Shown piece after piece: positions 1 to 14,099 of a DNA stretch of 64,000 nucleotides. The stretch comes from Urechis unicinctus (Eukaryota; Annelida; Polychaeta; Xenopneusta; Urechidae). The stretch's first letter is position 1; every line of letters starts with the position of its first letter. The translations under genes and the position numbers were made by a program. The DNA lies in NCBI GenBank assembly GCA_034190875.2, contig CM067343.1:55217445-55281444 (forward strand). The letters are read 5' to 3'. The notes under the pieces were generated by a model. It was not told where the DNA came from. It saw only the letters and a program-made list of their open reading frames with translations, and did not search any database.

Positions 1-2420
1 GCTAAATGTAGTGAAAAATCTAGATTCTTTCTACGGAGGTAAGCAATTAACCCTAATGCAAGGTTCTTCGTAATGGGAGCTTTTTCAAATCAATGAATGA
101 GCACATGTCTATGGCTATCACCCTTTGTTTTTACGGCTCAATGGGGTGCATGTAAGGCCCAAGAGGGTGCGATAATCAAGTTATGACATTATGCTGTAGA
201 ATATTGAATGCGCTTACCGTCCAACAATAATCGGCATCAATGTTTTGGTGCCCGAATACAGCGCAAATTTGCAAATGCCCAACAACATATGTGTATATAT
301 TTGTGTGTGTTTATTTGTGTAAATATATATGTATATACATGTATATATATGTCTATATATTAATGAAATCGTTACTACCATCCTCTTGAATTACGATTGT
401 ATACTCGCGAAAAACAAGGACGACAGATGTACTTATCGTCTTTATTCTGTAAATATGTTACCTGTTAAATAGTCCCGTATGCATGTTTCAGTCGTTTGTT
501 TGTGACCGCGTTCATTTCAAATACTTGTCAAATATTGGCTAAATAGAAACATTCTGCTTTGTGGTGGTACCACGTTGATGCAAGTATAACTATATGGTGG
601 ATGCTTTTACATTGACAAGGACAGGACTATTAGCACTACTGGTTATATCTCCTACTCTCGCTCTCTCTTATCCTCTCTCTCTTGTCCTCTTTCTATCTCA
701 TCATAACTCTCATTCACTCTATCTATCTGACCGTCTCAATTTACACGATGTTTGAAGATTATACGCATGGTGCCCCAAAAAGTCCATTATGAATGTATAT
801 GCGATAAATGAGCAATTGAATCGAGTAATATCGGCATTTATAGCAGGCTTAATAAATCAGCTAACAGTATAATAGATCATAGCAATGACAATTAATTAAA
901 AATGAGGCTGAGGCGTGGGGCTTGGATTGGCAGTATTTAAGAATATGATTGATATACATCTGTTAAAAGTTGTTACAAAATATAATTACGTTAATACTAC
1001 AAATATTCCGTCCAAGACCTTGCACATGATATATCATCAGCTTTCATTATATGAGACCTAAAAGAATTTTAAATATACATATGAAGGGCGCAGAGAGGAG
1101 TAAGCTACAAACAATGGTGAGGCAGGTATTAATGGCTTATGTGCAAATATTCGCAAATGCAGCGTAGTAACATTTTCCCTGCAGGTCGTAACGGCTTTCA
1201 ACCTAGAAAATGTTCTCATCACCATTTTATTTTATCTTCAACGTGTTAACCTGATGGAAGCAATTTCGAAAGTGCATATTGTTTACTCGGGTGTCACTAC
1301 AACACACATATTACATTAGATTAATGTTGTAGTAAAAACAGAACATCGTCTGCAATGAAAACATCCACAACAATCAAGTCAGAGCCGGTTGAGTGCAACT
1401 GGTGCGCGCTTTCAGCGTTATCCACTCGCAATCGTGTTCGTTCAAATTGTCTGACATTTGCCACATGGGATGAGTTTACACAGAAGTAAGTGAATATCAA
1501 TTTACCTTTTCCATTTATATATTATCAACACTGTGTTGCACATTAGCTCTTTTACTGTTCAAAGACGTAACAGGAATCCATATGGTCCAGTAGACTATAT
1601 AAGTAAAGTGAACCATTACAATAATAAATTAATCATCTTGAGCAGGTGTATAGAGAAACCCAAATTAATGGACACATATTCGAGGCTCCGTTAACACTGT
1701 GCGTAGAATAGTAACAAAATTCAGCATTTGCGCAGAGAATGTAAGGCCAGAGCTCTCTGGTAATTGATTCAGCTTTCAGAAAAACTTTTACCCTTCAGAC
1801 GATAATCAGCCAATTAATTACGAAACAAAAAGTTTTCGCTACCGGAAATTTTCGAACTGCTTGATTTTAGTTAACGATGCTTTAGTTACAATTAGACGTA
1901 TTAAGAAAACATTTACAATAACATTAAACTATCGGAATATGTATACTCTTTAAAAATCGATTATTATACAAGAAGATATCAAGCATTGTCCACTTTTGTT
2001 GACATTAGGACCGACCCCACGATTTCTCGACTTGGGACGCTTGGGACATCTGCTGGTTTGATGTCCTTATATATCTTTAAAAACAGTTTGCTTAAAAATT
2101 ATATAAACTATGGAACAATCCGACCATTACAAATTGTTAGGAATACTAGTTTTCCACTTTTTCGATGACTGTAACCTTAGCTTGCGGCCAAAGTCACAAC
2201 AAAACCTCTGGATTCTGCGCATTAATGGGGCCTACCATTCAGAAAAACCAATTCGGAGAAGCTTTGAACATTGCGATCTACATCTCCTGCCAAAAAGTGA
2301 GCTAAAAACTTGCATACCTACATATATTCAGAATACAAATAAACATTATTAATAGCGGGCATGAATCCTCTTGTGCGTTTGTTTATAACCTTGGCATGGT
2401 TTGAATTAAATGTATATTGT
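1..2420. other. Anonymous AT-rich sequence, no gene seen
   Basis: I see no convincing coding region, exon or RNA gene here. The longest open frames are 60-80 codons, overlap one another in different frames and show no family motif. A short mixed GT/AT tract lies at about 288-357 and a CT-rich tract at about 655-727. The stretch has no detectable copy elsewhere in the window, so it lies outside the tandemly duplicated blocks that start at 5.3 kb. Confidence 0.6.
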
Positions 2421-2423
2421 TCT

Positions 2424-3463
<1,040 letters not shown>

Positions 3464-3510
3464 GATTACTGTGTCGGGCTTGACAGCACACGTTATATTG
3501 ATTGTGCATG

Positions 3511-3580
3511 ATAGATGGCGAGTTTATAAACAAGTTCATTACTGAGAATTTGTGGTGCTTCCAATATTCACGCCATCTAT
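3511..3580. repeat. Perfect 10-bp inverted repeat with 50-bp spacer
   Basis: ATAGATGGCG at 3511-3520 is matched by its exact reverse complement CGCCATCTAT at 3571-3580. The pair lies just right of the TA satellite. It could be the terminal repeats of a tiny foldback element or a chance hairpin. No second copy was noticed in the window, so no function is claimed. Confidence 0.4.
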
Positions 3581-3645
3581 AGTCTCTGTAGGCTCTTCAG
3601 TACTGACCAAAACTTCATCACAATAAATATCATGTCCATGGTGCA

Positions 3646-4176
3646 TTAACCCTCGTGATTCATAAAGCGTTGCGGTCGGAACAGCTTGATTGACGACAAA
3701 CGCCGATGGTAAATGTAGCGAGAAGTTTTTTTATTATAGCGAACAATGCTAAGTGCGCAGAATCGGTTCGATACTTTGTCGCAGCCTTTTGCAATTGAAT
3801 CATATATATTGAAGGGTATATGACTGGAGTTTGTTTTCTGTCAGCCCAGTGATTCGATGAAAGTGGTTGAGAACTTGTACCTTCTCTCTTGGAGCGGGTC
3901 GAGATTTGTAACGTCGGGGGCACGAACAGGATACAGTCCATATGGCACAGCGGAGTAGGGGTTGGCGTTCTTGTAGTTCATGCTGTGGATTCGAACAGAC
4001 ACTCCAGCTTTGGTGTCGTGTGAGAGGGTGACAACCGCGATTCCACGGGAGACGTCCCTTTAGACAGGAGTGATCTTGTCTTCGACGATCCAATGGTTTG
4101 GGCGGCACTCCAACAGAAACATGATACGAAGCTGGTATTTGCCGTGGGGCATGTCTATGATGATGCTTCTTGCCAT
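3646..4176 (-). pseudogene. Unrecognised decayed reading frame with two internal stops
   Basis: Read on the minus strand from the ATG at 4176, this frame runs 177 codons to a TAA at 3646-3648. It is interrupted only by a TAA at codon 39 (4060-4062) and a TGA at codon 112 (3841-3843). The composition is protein-like, unlike the surrounding AT-rich DNA: mixed hydrophobic and charged residues, with segments such as MPHGKYQLRIMF and NPYSAVPYGLYPVRAP. The frame stays open for about 22 codons upstream of the ATG. I do not recognise the family. A retroelement or virus-derived gene and a lost host gene are both possible. Base composition is clearly more GC-rich than the flanks, which suggests an inserted segment. 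It has no second copy in the window. Confidence 0.4.
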
Positions 4177-4182
4177 TTTATG

Positions 4183-4600
4183 TCGAGAGTTCAGTCTCTC
4201 TCGGGCGCCTTCCAGATGATGTAGACCATCGCCATTTTATAGACTAGTCGCCATAGTTGTTCATGTGGTGGCCATAACATATTGACCCGCATCTCATTGG
4301 TTGCAAAACTCTTTAATAGCAGCAACTTGTGCTGGGAGCTGTGCTTTGGACCTTGCGTAGGGATACTGAACGTCTGCCTCATCTTTGGTCTCTTTACAAA
4401 CCCTCCTTGCTTTCTGCGAGTGGGTCTCTCCTCTTTTGGATGGCAACCTGTCCTCGAGCTATGCCTTTGACCTCGTGTACAGAGGGAAAACGGTGGTCTC
4501 TCTATGAACTCCCCATTCTATATCAGGGTGTCTGTCCATGGTGTGGCTGGTATACACTGTCCCAATCTCGATTGGTACTTTGAGGGCTGTCATCAGTCTG
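4183..4600 (-). other. Possible upstream part of the same decayed coding segment
   Basis: The minus strand between about 4570 and 4270 contains a stop-free stretch in another frame, with charged, protein-like content (for example ETKDEADVQYPYARSKAQ). It could be the upstream part of the broken frame at 3646-4176, separated by frameshifts. I cannot name a family. The support is only coding-like composition and the higher GC content shared with its neighbour. Confidence 0.2.
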
Positions 4601-4671
4601 TAACTGTCAGATGAGTGTATAAATAACGGCTATACCTTCGGGTCGAGATCGGCCCTTGAAAACAAGTATAT

Positions 4672-4868
4672 ATATATATATAGGAGAGAGAGAGAGAGGG
4701 AGAGAGAGAAAGAGAGAGAGAGATTTAGAGATAGGGAGATTTATATAGATGGAGAGAGAGAGAGAGGGATATAGGGAGATATATAAATATATAGATATGA
4801 AGATATATAGAGAGAGAGGAGAGAGAGAGAGAAAGGATAGAGAGATAGAGAGAGGGATATATAGAGAG

Positions 4869-4899
<31 letters not shown>

Positions 4900-5242
4900 A
4901 CGGAGAGAGATCTCCTAGATAGAGAGATATAGATATCTAGAGAGAGAGAGAGAGTCTAGAGATATAGAATAGAGATATCTCTCTCCTCTATATAAGATAG
5001 AGAATCTATATATAGAGGATCCTCTATCTCTCTCTAGATCTCTCTCTCTCCTCCTCTATCTCTCTTCTCTCTCTCCCTATAGATATCTCTCTGTATCTAT
5101 CTCTCTCCTCTCTCTATCTCTATAGAGATCTATATATCTATATATATCCCTCTATATCTCTCTCTCTATCTATCTCTATCTCTATCTCTCTATATATCTC
5201 TATATCTCTCTCTATATATATATCTCTATCTATATATATATA

Positions 5243-5288
<46 letters not shown>

Positions 5289-5306
5289 ATATCTCTCCCC
5301 CCCCCC
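4672..5306. repeat. GA-rich then TC-rich compound microsatellite (quasi-palindrome)
   Basis: From about 4682 to 4975 the plus strand is almost all GA/TA units. From about 4980 to 5300 it is almost all TC/TA units, ending in a run of C at 5297-5306. The two halves are roughly reverse complementary, so the 0.6-kb tract could fold into a long imperfect hairpin. It ends about 20 bp before the start of duplicated block A1. Confidence 0.9.
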
Positions 5307-5642
5307 GATATAGCTGTCGACCTTTTAAAAGCCTGTGGGAAATGCGCTGTTTAATTATGCATGTCTTTTGTGAATACTATCGCACTTTGTATAGCGGGTC
5401 GCTATGGCGATGTAAAATCTCAATCCTCGTCAAGTGACGGCAGAGATTGATTTTATGTAGACATTGTTGAAAGAGAACAATCCAATCTCGCACTATGTCA
5501 TATTGACTGCCGCAATAAATCTATTGCTTATAGTTAATGCAACAATCAGGGTGCTTCGAAGCATGGCATAGACGCTGTCCGACAGAGGGATCCTGTTTAG
5601 TGTGGTTGATATATGCTGGCACCCATCTTGTAGACACACGAT

Positions 5643-8600
5643 ATGGCATCCGCAAGGAAGATTAACCACACTAGTCAATTAAGTTAACTGCTGTAATGTG
5701 ACGTTTTACGAGATGGAGGTTCATAACTTCAAAATTGCTGGATATTTAGGAACCCATTTCTGCAAAAACAAGCATGAATGTGCCCTGCAGTGTTTGCTTC
5801 AAGCTGACTGCTGTCATATTGGGCTTCATCAATTGGATGACGGATTTCATTCCTACAGGTTATCAGATCCAGCTTGCGACCCGACGTATAGGGCCGTTTA
5901 CAATCAATCTGTTGGTAAGTCCGGTTTATTACTTACATAATGTTTTGCAAGGAGGACAAGTACCTAGGCGCGTGAATCAACTAAGTTATACCGCGACTTG
6001 AAAAGTCTTGCAGGTCGATCAATTCGACATATCTGGCGCCACATCTTGTTTGTTAATCATACAATACCGCATTATTAACATCCTTCGTACTGAGGTATTG
6101 TTATCATTCTCTGCATTGACGTATATATTTTGTCCTGGTCAACTAAGTTCGACTTCATTAACAAAACATATGGTTAGCACATAGTGACGAGACTTGAAGA
6201 ATATGGCCAGAAATTCTTTGGTTGGTTGTGACATCAGCTTTCATAGCGAAGTAACTTACCCGGTTTGGCGACATAAGGCATGTCATACGCTCTGAATTTG
6301 TCACCTCAAAACATTACCTTTCATCTACTACTTGCTTTCATGCTAGCACAACTTGAGTTTAAACAATTAATTGACTACAATCCGCCAACCTGTATTATTG
6401 CATCATAGAGCCAAAATATCATTTAACTTTTTTGTTGTTGGTCGCAGTGAAGTGATCGATTGCCTTCTGTTGATACTGACGTAAGCCATTGCTTTTTATT
6501 TCCTGGTCTATATGGGTAGTATCGTTAAATACGCGGGTTACGTGCTGTATATGTATGTAGTATGTAGTAGGTTCTTAGATGAAAAGTATAAACAACATGT
6601 TTGTTACGATTCCTGCTTTGTAGCGTTCGGGCTATTGGTGCCGTTCTGTTTCCGTGGGTTATGTATAAGTATTTTCCAGTGAATTAGGAAAGCATTGTGT
6701 AAAAGTTTCTGTCGTAAAGGATCTCAGGTGGGTTTACACCTGGTGCGGAAAGTGGAGTCGTCCAGTATATTGCTTGATAAGTGATGAAAGATCTCTTTTG
6801 ATGTCTACTTTCTGTTTGTGCAATGCATCTTCGATTATCTAGAGGTTTGTTTGTCCATCGATCATCCCAACTTGCCCTAATGTCCACATTGTTACCGTTA
6901 AGGATTGAAATTAATGCGACTTTTTAATCCGCAAACTTGAAATAGTGAATACACATGGGTATGCAGAATAAGTAATAATATCAACTTCAGGTCCAAAAGA
7001 AGACTTCTGATAAACACCATATAAGCATGTGGGTCGCTCTTTAATTTATCGTAATGTCTACATAATAATAATAATAATACAATTCATTGTTCTGGTTTTT
7101 GTTGTAAAGCGGTACAGATTTATCGGGATATATATGTATATGGTATACTTTGTCCTATTTTAAACATTGAATGAAGTTGCGCATAACTTAGTCGGTAAAG
7201 TACAATCATTGTTCTAGATGGGAGCAAGCCGACTCTCTAAACGAGCTTGTGGTTGGGCTATCCTGCACATTTTTTTTCGGTTTGATGCGGTATCTTATTC
7301 TAATTGATGGATATTTCAGGGGCTATATTCCCTGGTCCTTTTGGCGCAGCGATAATGATATTTTCTCGACCAAAAGCATTTTGCCACACGTTTGATAGGA
7401 TGATAAATTCACAGTTTGCAACTTGTTTTTTCATATCAGAACTGATGCATAATCGATTTCCTTTGGCAATGTCAAAGCCGGCAGACTCCATATAAAGCAA
7501 TAATTGCATTTTATGAATCTGCTGACATTTTCAGGATATGGGGAGCTCGTACCACAGGACTGCGTCGAATTGTACACTGCAGGGTTCGTCGAGTCCGGTT
7601 TGTACACAATATACGCACACAGGTCTGGTCAGCTCCAACCAATAGCTGTTAACTGTGATATGGAGACCGACGGTGGAGGATGGATGGTTAGTCAACCTGT
7701 TGGTTGAGGTTCAAACAACTCTTAATTGTCCATTTGATCACAACGCATTTCGATGTATATTGATATTTTCGGCATCATAACATTTTGGATTACCTAAAAC
7801 ATTATTCATAATAGTTCATCAACAATTCAAGGCCACGAGTAATGTTCTATTAATGCATTTACCCTCGTTAAGCAGAGTAGCATACCTCACCAGATATGTG
7901 CTTCTCCGAACATAGTGGATTGACAGGTGTATCACTATGCGTCAAATGCCACATTGACGACAATGGTTTGCTGCAGTTACTATTTCTTGCTTAAAGGTTT
8001 TCCAAAGACGGCAAGATGGCTCGTGGACTTCTACCAGAACTGGGAGGCTTATGCTAAAGGTTTTGGCAACATCAATTGGGAGTTCTGGATTGGTATGTTT
8101 ACTGCTCTTAGACCGTGTATACGTTAAATGCGACAACGCACCGTTGTTACTATGCATTTAATTAAAACACGCCACTATAGAAGACGTTTCCAGAACATGT
8201 GACGTCAGTCAAAGGGTACAAACATACTTGAAAGTATCAATATGTTCATATATTTTGTAAGAATAAAAATGTATGCAATACCAGGTAATGGCTTCTCCAC
8301 CTCCCAGAAACCTCAGCAGCTTAGAGTAGACCTAGTCGATCACGAGGGATTTATCGCTTACGCTCAATATGACCACTTTTACGTTGGCTCATCATCGGCA
8401 AAGTTTGCAATGAACATCAGAGGCTATACCGGCAGCGCAGGTGAGCAGTCCGCCGGCCACTAAGTCTGCGCTAAACACTTCGACACGGTATTCATATGTT
8501 TTAGCGTGAAATTGGCACTGGTATATGGTATTGATCGGACACATGAGTGAATTAAGTTTGTTCACGTCATCTAACAATAAACAAATGCGTATTTTCCAAG

Positions 8601-8905
8601 TACATATGCGTAATCTTTTGTTATCTTTAGGGGATGGCCTGAGTGTACATAATTCTCAGAAGTTTACGACTCTGGATCAAGACAATGACAGTATTAGTCC
8701 AAACTGTGCCCGATTGTTCTTTGGAGGTTGGTGGTATAACGCATGTCATCTCTCAAACTTGAACGGGTTGTACGCAGAGACCGGCAATCATAACATGACG
8801 ACATATGCTCAATATGTGACCTGTTATCCTTGGCGGGGTCATCACTATTCTCTCAAATTCACTGAAATGAAGATGAGATCATACGACGTTCAGCTCCGTA
8901 ATTAA
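5643..8905 (+). pseudogene. PAN/FReD secreted lectin pseudogene (copy 1, five exons)
   Basis: This is the decayed paralogue of the intact gene at 43987-47246. Recognisable exons are about 5643-5914 (PAN/apple-like), 7535-7686 (start of the fibrinogen-related domain, with GGGWM), 7997-8092, 8285-8440 and 8631-8905, with the same GT-AG introns as copy 2. Lesions against copy 2: the first exon has a 1-bp deletion and an immediate in-frame TAA after 14 codons, then a loss of about 58 bp that removes the hydrophobic signal segment. Exon 3 is 96 instead of 97 bp (a G missing near 8022), shifting the frame inside the VDFYQNW region. The conserved NGEFW is NWEFW. Exon 4 lacks 9 bp, so NELLHLLT becomes NGFST. 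A Trp near the C-terminus is Cys. The stop is CAG, extending the frame by four codons. PAN, calcium-loop and WWY motifs are still readable, so decay is fairly recent. Confidence 0.88.
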
Positions 8906-9279
8906 TTAACCTTCCCCGAAGTGGAGCTGTACTAGAAGGATTATGTTGACATCAGTTGATTCAAATGGGCTTCAGAGGTTACTAGTTGTTACAACAAGCC
9001 GGATGATTCTCCTTTTCAGTGGAACACTGATATCAGTCTAGTTATGGCCGCATTTCTATCAGACCACCGCTTTGCACGGGTGGCTGAGAAAATATAATGA
9101 AAGTAATCTATGCTTACAGATTAATACATCTAACTATATACTGTTCATATATAGAAGGAAAATCGAAGAAAATTGCGTAAATAAGTGCGGCCTACGTCCG
9201 CTTGTAAACATGCACATCGTTCCTCATGACTATATCATTGTGCTGTCGGAAATGTTCGCATTGGCATAGTGTTTATCCG

Positions 9280-10140
9280 GCAGCTATATGGGCTTGGTAA
9301 GATGCAGTGACTACAAAGACTGCTTCCGGTGCTATGGCTACATAAGCTTGTGTAGTGGCTATATTTGCTAGGTCGAGTTCATTGGCAATATAGGCTGGGT
9401 CAGGTGCAGTTGCCAAATAGGCTGGCTAATGAGTAGTGGTAATTTAAGCTGTGTCAAGTTAAGTGGCTATTCAAGCTGGCTCAGGTGCAGTTGCAACATG
9501 GATATAGGAGGGTTACTCAAGTGGTTAGCTGGATAGGTTTGCTAAAGTGCAATAGCTACATAGGCTGATTCATGTGCAGTTGCTATTTCAATTAGGGCCA
9601 GGTGAAGTGGCTTTATAGGATCGATCATGTCCAGTGGCTTTATTGGCTGATTGAGTAGCAGTTGCTATGCAAGCAGCAAAAGACACAGTGACTTTATTTC
9701 CGGGTCGAATGCAGCGGCTATATAGGCTGAGTCAAGTGCAGCAGCTTGAAGGGGTCGTGATGAAAGGTTAAAGTGGCTAGATAGGTTGGTTCAGGTGCAC
9801 GGCTAAATAGTCTGGTTTGGGCGCTGTTGCTTTATAAGTGGAGCCAGTTGCTATGGCCATATAGGCCTTTCAAGATTCGGTTGCTTGAAAGGCTTCGTCC
9901 AGTATAGTGGCTACACTGGCTGACCCAGGTGCAGTAGCTGTAAAGGTTTGTTTAGATGCTGTTGATAGAAAGGCCCGGTCAGTTGTAGTGGCTATACGGG
10001 CTGGTTAATGTGTAGCAACTGAAAAGGATGGGTTAGGTGTTGTGGTTTTATGGGCTGGTTTGGTTGAAGAGGCAAGAAAGACTCGGACAGTTGTAGTGGC
10101 TATACGGGAGAGTTCAAGTGCAATGGCGTCATCGGCTGGT
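9280..10140 (+). repeat. Degenerate 27-bp minisatellite (block A1)
   Basis: About 860 bp of imperfect tandem units of roughly 27-28 bp, with a rough consensus of TGGCTATATAGGCTGG followed by CTCAGGTGCAG, some 30 units. Units differ by substitutions and small indels, so the array is old. An orthologous, similarly degenerate array of about 760 bp lies at 47625-48383, which shows that it predates the duplication. No open frame persists through it. Confidence 0.85.
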
Positions 10141-10152
10141 CAGGCGCAGATG

Positions 10153-11330
<1,178 letters not shown>

Positions 11331-11338
11331 TTTGTATT

Positions 11339-12420
11339 GTGCTTTTCACAAAGGAGTGGATAGTAGAGCGCGATGACTTGACTAGAGGTGACACAAGCCT
11401 CCAAACTTCACAAAAGCCCTCAGCTGTTCCGCTAAAATCAGAGTGTGAATCCCCACGTCCCTACCAGTATAATGACCAGGACAGTGGTCATCCCAACATT
11501 TGGGCAAATGACTTTTCCCTCCATAGTAATGTAGTCGCGACCCGTCCCGTTAACAACTACTCATCCGCTTCCTTATGTTACCTTGCTCACACCACAGCTA
11601 CTCAACAATTCCAATTGATGGGGCATTGCTGATAGCTGAGATGACTGGTTGCCTCAGTACACGCGCTATGCCCAATCGGCTAACCGGTCGGAAGCCGCAA
11701 ATGTTTCTGCAATGCCTACCTTCCTCTCGGGCCGAGCCAGCGTACAGTACGAAACGATTGTGCGTGATGAATGTATCACCGAATTCGCTGCTCGCGCGAT
11801 AAATTATTTTTGGCGTTTCGGATTCCCACTTGCAGTCAAACATGTTTATCACACATTTGCGGCCATGTTTTTGAATTGAGCTCACGTTGTCGTTCCAACG
11901 TACACATAGCTGAACGAAATCACGTAAGCGTAATCACGTTGCGTCACCATATACGAAATCAGACAATCAAGTGGGCGCTTTTGCTGATAGACGCGGCAGA
12001 TCTCGAGAATGCCTGGACAGTATTCTCAACTGCGCACCTTCTTGAATGAACGTAAAAGAGATGTGAGAGCCTCGTACAAGACCCCATCCTTATCGCGTTA
12101 CCCGTCGTCATCTAAAAGATCCACACCTCACTATGATCGCCGTTCAAGGGACAGGATGGACCGTCGTTCTCAGCGTACGTCAAGATCCTACTCCCCGCGA
12201 CAGAAGGACGTCTTCGTCTCCACGTCGCTCGTCCATGCAACAATGATTATGACATGATGATTATGACAACGAATTCACACCAACAAGCCGCCGCCGCTCC
12301 ACTAACATTAGGCGCTAGCGCTCCTCCAGCAGGTCCCGCTGACGATCGCCAACACCAAGCGCTACAGATGCGGCAAAGAATGGAGCATCGTAAGGGAAGG
12401 TACTTTAAAATAAGCAATCA
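11339..12420 (+). pseudogene. Ty3/gypsy-like gag remnant (block A1)
   Basis: A decayed retrotransposon gag region in several frames. The first frame (about 11339-11632) matches copy 2. A second contains a WLPQYTRYAQSAN-like segment (about 11648-11690), resembling the start of retrotransposon gag capsid domains (PPKF...W..WL..F...A). A third ends in an Arg/Ser-rich basic tail (about 12060-12230) that continues in broken frames to about 12420, as expected for a nucleic-acid-binding gag C-terminus. Compared with copy 2, the segment holding PPKF has been deleted. No zinc knuckle and no pol were found next to it. The gag assignment is by inference from motif and composition. Confidence 0.5.
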
Positions 12421-13530
12421 AGTTTAAATAGTTTGAGGAAAGTTAAGAGAGTTCAATCAAATAATTCTGTCAACTCCGCCTTCTTTAGGATCAAACGGTG
12501 CAAATTAAGATTAAAAAAACTCATCCTGCACATCATTGGACAATGGCGCGCGAATTTTATGCATCGACAGCCTTTTTTTAAGAAAATTGTCTAGTAATAT
12601 TCCCCCTGTTATCGATGCATGAAATGAAGTTGGAATGGGCAATAAAGGTGTTATAATCCGAATATTAATCATTGTAGATATATGATTTTGTTAATATTAA
12701 GGTAAAAGACATTGAAGATTGACCATAAACAGAAAATTATAGCAAACCGCCTTGTGCGAAATAGCAGAGTAGGTTAAGTTGCTATCATAACGTAATTTCC
12801 GGTTTGCATACATTGGCGCATGCGATCACAGCAATCCACATCGTCATCTTCACCATTATCGTCATGCGCATATCAAATGGACGAATCAACATAAAGAACC
12901 TTAACCTAAAAGTCCACATCAGAGGGCACGAATAATTCCATATCTCAGACCAAGCTTCCATGTGTAAGGAACACATCCACTGGTTTTATCTTTTCCACGG
13001 AAAGGGCATTAAACTAATCAGTTGAAATGTTATTTGCGATAAAAAGAACTATATATGAATATTGCCGATATAACTATTTTAGTACCATAGTTGTGAACTG
13101 ATCAAGTGCTACAAAATATCCTGTTCACGCTTAGTGACAACTGACGATTTATCTCTGTAAAGTAATTCACGGGTGAATATACGGTCCGTTTTTGCGCCCA
13201 AATTGCTAATTTGGAAAAGCCCACACCACTCACTCTGTTGACGACAGGTCATTGTTATACCCTGGTAAGTGTTCGAAGGTTAGCGGGAATCGAAATAGAT
13301 TCAGGGTGCACAAAGTACATCAGCATCGGGTTTGTCTGGTTGTTGCATGCCCTGCAATTATTTATTTGGGTGGTATGAATCGTTTGCGGTGGAACTAACA
13401 ACTCGTCATGACCAAGTTAAGAAAAATATCCCTTTTCAGAAAATAGGGAGTCTGCATCCCAATTAAGAGAATAGCTGACTTTTGATTTATCATTGGTAAA
13501 GTCTATGACTAGAACGAAGTGGCATGCTCC
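12421..13530. other. Anonymous sequence, no gene seen
   Basis: No supported exon, repeat or mobile-element domain. About 45 bp near 13197-13240 (AAATTGCTAATTTGGA and following bases) reappears at 50523-50563 in unit 2, between blocks A2 and B3. At least this scrap was therefore part of the ancestral unit, and unit 2 has lost the sequence around it, or unit 1 has gained it. Confidence 0.5.
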
Positions 13531-13534
13531 GTTG

Positions 13535-13881
13535 TTATATATATATATATAGAGATAGATAGATAGATATATATAGATAGAGAGAGAGATATATAGAGAG
13601 AGAGAGATATATAGATAGAGAGATAGAGATATAGAGATATATATATATAGAGAGAGAGATATATATAGAGATAGAGAGAGAGAGATATAGAGATAGAAGA
13701 GATATATATAGATATATAGAGATATATATAGAGATATATACTAGAGAGATAGATATAGAGAGAGATATATATATATATAAATAGTATCTATATCTATATA
13801 TATATGTACATATATATACATATATATATGTATATATATACATATATATATATATATATAGATATATATATGAATATTTTT

Positions 13882-13919
<38 letters not shown>

Positions 13920-13962
13920 GTATATATGTATATATATACATATATATATGTTTATATGATTT
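13535..13962. repeat. Compound GA/TA microsatellite
   Basis: GATA/GAGA-type units from 13535 to about 13775, passing into TA/CATA repeats up to about 13962. The block is absent from the corresponding place in unit 2. Open frames across it are repeat artefacts. Confidence 0.93.
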
Positions 13963-14099
13963 ATTCAGTTTATTTTACCATTTTTTCAATGTATGTTTAT
14001 ATTTTATAAGGCTAGTTGCACCGCTATGACCTTTTAGTCGTTAAACCTTGTTAAAATATATTTGAAGATTTATATTAGAAGGTTGTTCCAGTGAAGTAT

